From contig JBLMZI010000001.1 of assembly GCA_050258755.1 (NCBI GenBank), positions 62,001 through 126,000 of the forward strand: a stretch of 64,000 bases of DNA, given 5' to 3'. Shown one piece after another: positions 59,034-64,000 of this stretch (positions are counted from its first letter, which is position 1; each line of letters opens with the position of its first letter). A model generated the notes under the pieces. That model worked only from the letters and a program-made list of their open reading frames with translations. It had not been told where the DNA came from and did not search any database. The position numbers and the translations under genes were made by a program. Source of the stretch: JBLMZI01 sp050258755 (GTDB taxonomy: Bacteria; Bacillota; Syntrophomonadia; Syntrophomonadales; DTU052).

Positions 59034-61588
59034 TCGTTCTCCTCTTTCCCGGTTTGCGGCGGCGGGGTGAGATTAAGCCGCCGGTCTTGCGACTCCAGTT
59101 TCTGATAGATGTAGGAAATAGCCAGGAAGACGACGCCAAAGCCAAAGAAGGCGAAGATCCGGGTCAGGCTGGACAGTCCTGACAGGTCGAGGAAGACCAG
59201 CTTCGCGGTCGCCAGCAGGGCCAGCCCCAGACCGAACCGCCGGATGTAAACATAGTATTGTTTCAACCCGTAAACGACCAGAGCCAGCGACAGGATCATC
59301 ATGGCGAAGCTTTCCACGAAGTGACTGCTCGGGATCCAGAAGAACTGGCAGCGGCGGACTATAATGATGGCGATGATCAGGTAAATCGCCAGAATCACCG
59401 GGTACCATTCCAGGTTGTAGCCAAAGCGTGAAAGCACCGCAAGTACGGCCTTGCGCAGGGTTGCGAAGACGAAACCGAGCAGGCCGATGAGCAGAACCAG
59501 GGTGATCCAGGAAACCGGGTCGTTTACACTGGCAGGTCCAAAGGCACCATTCGGAAAGACTGAGTCAGTCGCCAAATTTAGAATCACCAGATCGATCACA
59601 GCGATCACGACACAAACCGCGCCGGCCACTATCCGGTCCTGGGTGAGCTTTAGCCGGTGCATTCCGTAACAGACCAGGACGGCTGCCGCCATACAGGTCA
59701 GCGCGGCATAGAAGTCAACCAGATGCCAGTTCCAGTCGATATACGGCCTAACCCAGGCATCAAATGCCTCACTGGATTCGATCACCGCGTAAAAGAGGAT
59801 ATGGGCCAGGATGAAGTATTTTGCGAGGTTAAAGCCCCTGCCGAGCACTGAAATGACGGAGGAGCCGTCCGAATTGGGCCGGTGGGCGGCGATGACGGCG
59901 GCCATACCCACGGTCAGCAGGGCGAAACGATAATGATGCATCGGATCGACGGAATCGGCCGCGATCACGAACGCGGCATAGGAGAGGCCTAGAACCGCCC
60001 AGCCGGCCCACTGCATCAGTTTGGAATCCAATCTGAGCCCGTAGATTACCAGGAAGACCGCTTCAATCGTCCAGCCGATGCTGAGCCAGACTTTGCCGAA
60101 CTGGAACGGCACCACCAGGGTGACGAAGGTGAGCGCGGTCAGGTAGAAAATCGTCCGCATCAGCCGTTCCTGGGGAACGATGCGTTCCAGCAGGCGGCCG
60201 AGACCGATATACAACAGCGCAAAGCCGACCGCCAGGAAGCCCCGGTAATCGTCCCAGCCAGCCCGGCTTAGAATCCAGTAGGCCGAGGCGCAGCTGACGG
60301 TGGTGTTTAAAGCCAGCAGGAAGATTTCCTGCTGGGCCAGCGCAGTGCGGAAGCGAACCGCATAGCCCAGGATGATCGCCAGATACAGGGCGAACATCCC
60401 CATGACGAACAGCAGGGAAGGCACAGCCCTCGGGAGGCCCGAAATCAGGTACAGCATCACCGGGATGGAGAGCAGGAGGCCGACCCAGCTGACAATCTGC
60501 CATTTTCGGACCAATGAAACCGCCAACAGCATGGCGTTCAGCAGGAAGACATAAGCCATGGCGATGTATACGGCGGTTACGGTCAGATCCATATTAAAAA
60601 CATAAGCGAAGAAGGGAAGATAACCGCCGATCAGGCCGAAGACCGCGATGCCCCTGGAGTTGTAGCGGAGTGATAAGGCCACGGTTCCAAGGGTAACCAG
60701 GACGGCAAAGAGCGCCGCGGCCTGAAGATCAAGGATTTCCAGAAAGAAGTAACTGGAAAAGGCCGTTATATACAAGATGGCGATCCCGCCGGAAACCAGG
60801 CCCAGCGCAAAGGTGTTCTGCTGTTTCCGGTTCAGGAGTTCACCGCCGCTCAGAAAACCGAGGCCCAGCACCAGAAGCAGCACACCTTTCGCGTACGGAC
60901 CGGGATGGAACCAGTTATTGTATCCGTATTTCACCAGCATTACGGTGGCCACCACAATGAGAAAGATCCCGAGTTTATTCGTCCAGCTCAAGCCGAGCAG
61001 GCGTTCCAGGTTGTTCTGGAAGAGGCGGCGCTGCACAGCGGCCGCGTCGAGCGGTTCGTCGCCAAATTGCTGGCAGCGGGCATCAAGCTCAGTCATCCAC
61101 TGCTGCCGTTCCTCGGCCAGGGCTTTACGTTTTTCGGCCAGGGTGCCGCTCACCTTGGCGGTCAGCTGGTCAAGTTCCTCCTTCAGCAATGCCTCTTCGG
61201 CCATGAGCGCATCGCTGAGTTTGGCCCGAATTTCCTGAAGCTTGTTTTTAAACTGCAGCTCAAGCAGGAACAGCCGGTTGTTTTCACCGTTTTCAGCATT
61301 CTGGAAATAGGTCTCCATCTTCCGGCGTGAGATTTTCAGGATGTTGAGCCGTTCGTTCAGAATCTGTTCGTTCAATGCGACCCGGAGCCTGGCGTTTTCG
61401 GCCGAGGCATCCGAAAATTGACCAGAAAGCCGGGTGTTTTCGGATTGCAGCCGGGCTAGTGTGTTTTTTAGCTCTTCATTCTCACGCACCACCCGGTCTT
61501 GATCATAAGCGGCAATGATCTCCTGGAGTTCGGAAACCGATTGGGATTCTGCCTGAAGCAGTTTGGTAAGACGTTCCCTTACATCCAT
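59030..61588 (-). CDS. DUF2339-type polytopic membrane protein
   Basis: About 852 residues. The first 220 residues are a coiled coil (VRENEELKNTLARLQSENTRL in part, then KRKALAEERQQW). The remainder consists of some 20 or more hydrophobic segments, the DUF2339 pattern (LGLGFLSGGELLNRK, FGLIGGYLPF, FFGFGVVFLAISYIYQKLE). It is an inner-membrane protein of unknown function. ATG 61588 follows GGAGGG by five bases; the frame extends to 61690 without support. It ends in an ATGA overlap with the DUF3999 gene. Confidence 0.86.
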   Translation of the reverse strand: MDVRERLTKLLQAESQSVSELQEIIAAYDQDRVVRENEELKNTLARLQSENTRLSGQFSDASAENARLRVALNEQILNERLNILKISRRKMETYFQNAENGENNRLFLLELQFKNKLQEIRAKLSDALMAEEALLKEELDQLTAKVSGTLAEKRKALAEERQQWMTELDARCQQFGDEPLDAAAVQRRLFQNNLERLLGLSWTNKLGIFLIVVATVMLVKYGYNNWFHPGPYAKGVLLLVLGLGFLSGGELLNRKQQNTFALGLVSGGIAILYITAFSSYFFLEILDLQAAALFAVLVTLGTVALSLRYNSRGIAVFGLIGGYLPFFAYVFNMDLTVTAVYIAMAYVFLLNAMLLAVSLVRKWQIVSWVGLLLSIPVMLYLISGLPRAVPSLLFVMGMFALYLAIILGYAVRFRTALAQQEIFLLALNTTVSCASAYWILSRAGWDDYRGFLAVGFALLYIGLGRLLERIVPQERLMRTIFYLTALTFVTLVVPFQFGKVWLSIGWTIEAVFLVIYGLRLDSKLMQWAGWAVLGLSYAAFVIAADSVDPMHHYRFALLTVGMAAVIAAHRPNSDGSSVISVLGRGFNLAKYFILAHILFYAVIESSEAFDAWVRPYIDWNWHLVDFYAALTCMAAAVLVCYGMHRLKLTQDRIVAGAVCVVIAVIDLVILNLATDSVFPNGAFGPASVNDPVSWITLVLLIGLLGFVFATLRKAVLAVLSRFGYNLEWYPVILAIYLIIAIIIVRRCQFFWIPSSHFVESFAMMILSLALVVYGLKQYYVYIRRFGLGLALLATAKLVFLDLSGLSSLTRIFAFFGFGVVFLAISYIYQKLESQDRRLNLTPPPQTGKEENE

Positions 61589-61855
61589 AGCTTCCCTCCT
61601 CAAGGTATGGTCTGTCATTATTGTAAAGGAATCGCGGTTCGTAATGGAAGGGCGGGTTGGTGAACCAGGCAAGCGCCGGGAAACATTCATGATGGCTTGC
61701 AGCGGTCCTAAACCGGTGTTATCCCGGTATAATCCCCGAAAACAAGGCGATTAAAGGATCAAGCCATTTGAACGGCTGCGCGATATATGAAGTGGTGCAA
61801 CTTATTGTTGAAGGCCCTGAAATGATTGTGCCCTTAACCGGGCAAGGAGTGCTGG

Positions 61856-62704
61856 ATGCCGCATCAATTCAACCGCGTGTTTCACCCGGATTATCTCGCG
61901 TATAACCGCAGAATCATCCGGGAGAACCGGGACGACAATCCGACGGTTGTTCCCGCGCTGCCGGCGGCGGTTCGGCAGCTGTATCTTAAGCTGCTCGACC
62001 TGGGGGTCGACGTTCGGTTCAAACGTTATATCGATTTTACATACATCCCCGGTGCGCCGCTGCTGCTGGCTGGGCGCAAAACGATCCGACACCTGATCAC
62101 ACCGCGCCATATCGTCATTCACCTGCCAGCCGGGCCGCTGGCCGCTAAGCCCGAAATGCATATCGCCCACGCGCTGCTGATCACGCTGTTTGAGCAGGCC
62201 GGAATTGGGCTGACCGAGTTTCAACGCCGCAAATACCGGGATGAACGGCTGTTGGAGTGGGTGCTCCAAAACCTGCACGACGGGCTGATTGAGCGGCATC
62301 TGCTTCAAATGGGGTATGATATGCTGACCCCGGCGACCGAACTGCTCGATGAAGCACACCATGCGTTCGCCTATAAAATCGAGTCGGCGAGTCTTCCATT
62401 GCCCATCTGGTTCTGGGGGTATTTCCTCCTGGTCTGCATCCTGGATATCGGATACGCCCGGTCCTATCTCGAAAAGGCCGGGTCGGTCTGCCCGGGCACG
62501 CTGCTTTTGTGTGCGGAAACCCTTGCCTTGATTGCGGCGACCGGACCGTTGGAGCAAAGCGATGGTTTTGCGGAAGCGATCACGGGGATCGAATCCCTGT
62601 ACCGCTCCTTTTTCGAGCTGGTCCCCAGCGCCGTTCAGGACGAGGAAAGACACTATGTGCTGCGTATGGATGTGTGGATCGACCGAATCCTCAAGCCGGT
62701 TTAA
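61856..62704 (+). CDS. Hypothetical protein, 282 residues
   Basis: A soluble-looking protein with a single hydrophobic stretch (about residues 185-200, WFWGYFLLVCILDIGYA). It contains HHAFAYK and HIVIHLPAGPL segments but no motif I can assign. AAGGAG at 61844-61849 lies six bases before ATG 61856. A TATAAT at 61728-61733 is a possible promoter -10. It is divergent from the DUF2339 gene. Confidence 0.7.
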   Translation: MPHQFNRVFHPDYLAYNRRIIRENRDDNPTVVPALPAAVRQLYLKLLDLGVDVRFKRYIDFTYIPGAPLLLAGRKTIRHLITPRHIVIHLPAGPLAAKPEMHIAHALLITLFEQAGIGLTEFQRRKYRDERLLEWVLQNLHDGLIERHLLQMGYDMLTPATELLDEAHHAFAYKIESASLPLPIWFWGYFLLVCILDIGYARSYLEKAGSVCPGTLLLCAETLALIAATGPLEQSDGFAEAITGIESLYRSFFELVPSAVQDEERHYVLRMDVWIDRILKPV

Positions 62705-62958
62705 CCGTGGCGCATTGATATCCGTAGCACAAACCAACGGCAAGTTATGCCAGGACCGTTCGTCTTCTTACACCCCGCACCCCCTTATCAAACCCTTCCG
62801 CAACCGCACAAGCCGGAGGCTTCCCGCGTTTACCCCGAAAATGGTATGCTGAAATCATGGCGGTTTTGGCCGCTAGCCTTTAGGAATTGCTGAACCTGGC
62901 TTTTATTGCGAATGATTGATGGGCGTACCGAAACAATCACGGAAAGGGAGATGAATAC
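62705..62958. other. Intergenic region before the flavodiiron gene
   Basis: About 254 bp with no protein frame of note. A possible -10 (ggTATGCT) near 62841 has no good -35. No terminator hairpin with T run is seen after the upstream gene. Confidence 0.35.
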
Positions 62959-64000
62959 GTGAAAGAAGCGATGCTGATTAAAGACGGTGTTTGGTGGGTT
63001 GGCGCACTCGATCCTGCGCTCAGGGTTTTCGACATCATCATGTGGACCGATTATGGGACGTCCTACAATGCTTATGTGATCAAAGGAACTCAAAAGACGG
63101 CTTTGGTTGAGACTGTCAAGGAAAAATGGCTGCCGGAATACCTTGAACGGGTTAAACAGATCGTTGATTTAAAACAGGTGGATTACCTGATTCTGAACCA
63201 CACCGAGCCGGACCATGCCGGATCAGTCGCCGCGATCCTGGCGGAAGCTCCGCAGATTCAAGTGGTGGCGAGCCCGGTCGCCTTGAACTTTTTAGCCGGG
63301 ATTGCGAACCGGGAGATCAAGGGAACACCGGTCGGCGACGGCGACAGCCTGGAGCTCGGGGGAAAAACGCTGCGCTTTATCGATGCGCCGTTTCTGCACT
63401 GGCCGGATACGATTTATACCTATGACGAACAGGACCGGATTCTGTTCACCTGTGACTCGTTCGGTTCTCATTTTGCGGACGAGCGGGTTTTTGACGATGT
63501 CAAGGAAGCCGATTTCGATACGGCCTTCAAATACTACTTTGATAACATCATCGGGCCGTTCAAGCCGCACATGCTGGCGGCCCTGGATAAGATCAAGGAT
63601 CTTCCGCTCGAAATCATCGCCACAGGTCACGGCCCGGTACTGCGCAACGATCTGCCCAATTACCTGGCAACCTACCGCGCGTGGGTGACCCCGCCGCCGA
63701 AGCATGAAAAACCGGTGGTCGTGATTCCGTATGTCTCGGCGTACGGCTACACTCGGCAGCTCGCCAACAGCATTGTGGAAGGCATACAGATGATGGGGGA
63801 ATTCGATATCCGCGTCTATGACCTGGTTGAAACCCCGGTGGATCAGGCGGTCGCGGAGATTGGCGAGGCAGATGCTTTCGCGATTGGTTCGCCGACGCTT
63901 GTCGGCGATGCCCTGCCGAACATTTGGGAACTGCTGATTAAGCTGAACCCGGTGATTCACGGCGGCAAACTGGCCGGGGCCTTCGGCTCTTACGGCTGGA
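62959..64000 (+). CDS. Flavodiiron protein (FprA-type), 3' end outside window
   Basis: 347 codons are visible before the window ends. The N-terminal MBL-fold domain carries the diiron ligand set H-x-E-x-D-H (HTEPDH at about residues 80-85) plus LHWPDT, CDSFGSH and TGHGPVL. A flavodoxin domain begins near residue 252 (IPYVSAYGYTRQLA, FMN phosphate loop; SPTLVGDALP). Such proteins reduce O2 or NO to water or N2O with electrons from rubredoxin and protect anaerobes from oxygen. GTG 62959 follows AGGGAG by eight bases. Confidence 0.94.
   Translation, partial: MKEAMLIKDGVWWVGALDPALRVFDIIMWTDYGTSYNAYVIKGTQKTALVETVKEKWLPEYLERVKQIVDLKQVDYLILNHTEPDHAGSVAAILAEAPQIQVVASPVALNFLAGIANREIKGTPVGDGDSLELGGKTLRFIDAPFLHWPDTIYTYDEQDRILFTCDSFGSHFADERVFDDVKEADFDTAFKYYFDNIIGPFKPHMLAALDKIKDLPLEIIATGHGPVLRNDLPNYLATYRAWVTPPPKHEKPVVVIPYVSAYGYTRQLANSIVEGIQMMGEFDIRVYDLVETPVDQAVAEIGEADAFAIGSPTLVGDALPNIWELLIKLNPVIHGGKLAGAFGSYGW

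Noticed and set aside
1..64000. CRISPR array, tRNA, rRNA or insertion sequence with transposase
   Set aside because: I looked for regular direct repeats, cloverleaf tRNA signals and transposase motifs and saw none.

Overview
The window comes from a bacterial chromosome with a GC content that looks to be in the upper 50s per cent (by eye). Gene content points to Bacillota (Firmicutes), probably an anaerobic, spore-forming clostridial-type lineage. The evidence is an argS / RpoE-delta-like HARE-HTH / pyrG block, a YheC/YheD-type spore-coat ATP-grasp protein, a YitJ-type fused homocysteine methyltransferase/MTHFR, S-layer (SLH) proteins, strong AGGAGG ribosome sites with many GTG/TTG starts, an oxygen-sensitive 2-hydroxyacyl-CoA dehydratase-type Fe-S pair, a flavodiiron protein, and CoA-transferases of the butyrate/4-hydroxybutyrate type. 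I cannot name the species.

Layout. 1-1.8 kb: C-terminal part of a hybrid histidine kinase. 2.0-4.0 kb: dehydratase-like Fe-S protein plus its ATPase activator. 4.3-5.1 kb: promoter, structured leader RNA with terminator, and a GNAT acetyltransferase. 5.2-7.9 kb: tandemly duplicated ArsB/NhaD-type ion transporters. 8.0-8.2 kb: a large nested palindromic element. 8.3-14.2 kb: a membrane protein, the ATP-grasp protein, a giant FAD/Fe-S oxidoreductase with a Met/Pro-rich tail, and a zinc-ribbon protein. 14.4-17.9 kb: PAS-GGDEF-HD-GYP protein and the methionine-synthesis fusion. 18.4-29.7 kb: a cell-surface operon (giant IPT/TIG protein, two SLH proteins, membrane-anchored M1 peptidase). 29.9-34.2 kb: argS, HARE-HTH, UPF0173 hydrolase, pyrG. 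34.3-39.3 kb: two exported beta-propeller-like paralogues and two metallo-beta-lactamase paralogues. 39.6-43.4 kb: small regulators, CorA, and small zinc-ribbon or lipoproteins. 43.5-48.6 kb: three-gene two-component/HD-GYP operon. 48.6-51.4 kb: MerR/TipA and MarR regulators, a low-GC membrane protein and a second large palindrome. 51.6-57.7 kb: two near-duplicate CoA-transferases, an interrupted methyltransferase, and a sigma-54 activator. 57.8-61.6 kb: DUF3999/DUF2339 pair. 61.8-64 kb: an unknown protein and the start of a flavodiiron protein.

The clearest new regulatory circuit is at 51.6-57.7 kb. Both CoA-transferase genes have a consensus sigma-54 promoter. Each promoter is followed upstream by three 18-bp palindromes (TGTCC...GGACA) with nearly identical spacing: about 63 bp to the first site, 67-69 bp to the second and 19 bp to the third. 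A PAS-AAA-Fis enhancer-binding protein is encoded next door. Other notable signals are two large cloverleaf-like palindromes sharing an internal two-hairpin plan, an unassigned riboswitch-like leader at 4.34-4.50 kb, a methyltransferase split by an in-frame TAA, a hidden coding frame with no normal start codon, a CsoR/CstR-like operator before the FAD/Fe-S gene, and a MerR-type 19-bp-spacer promoter.
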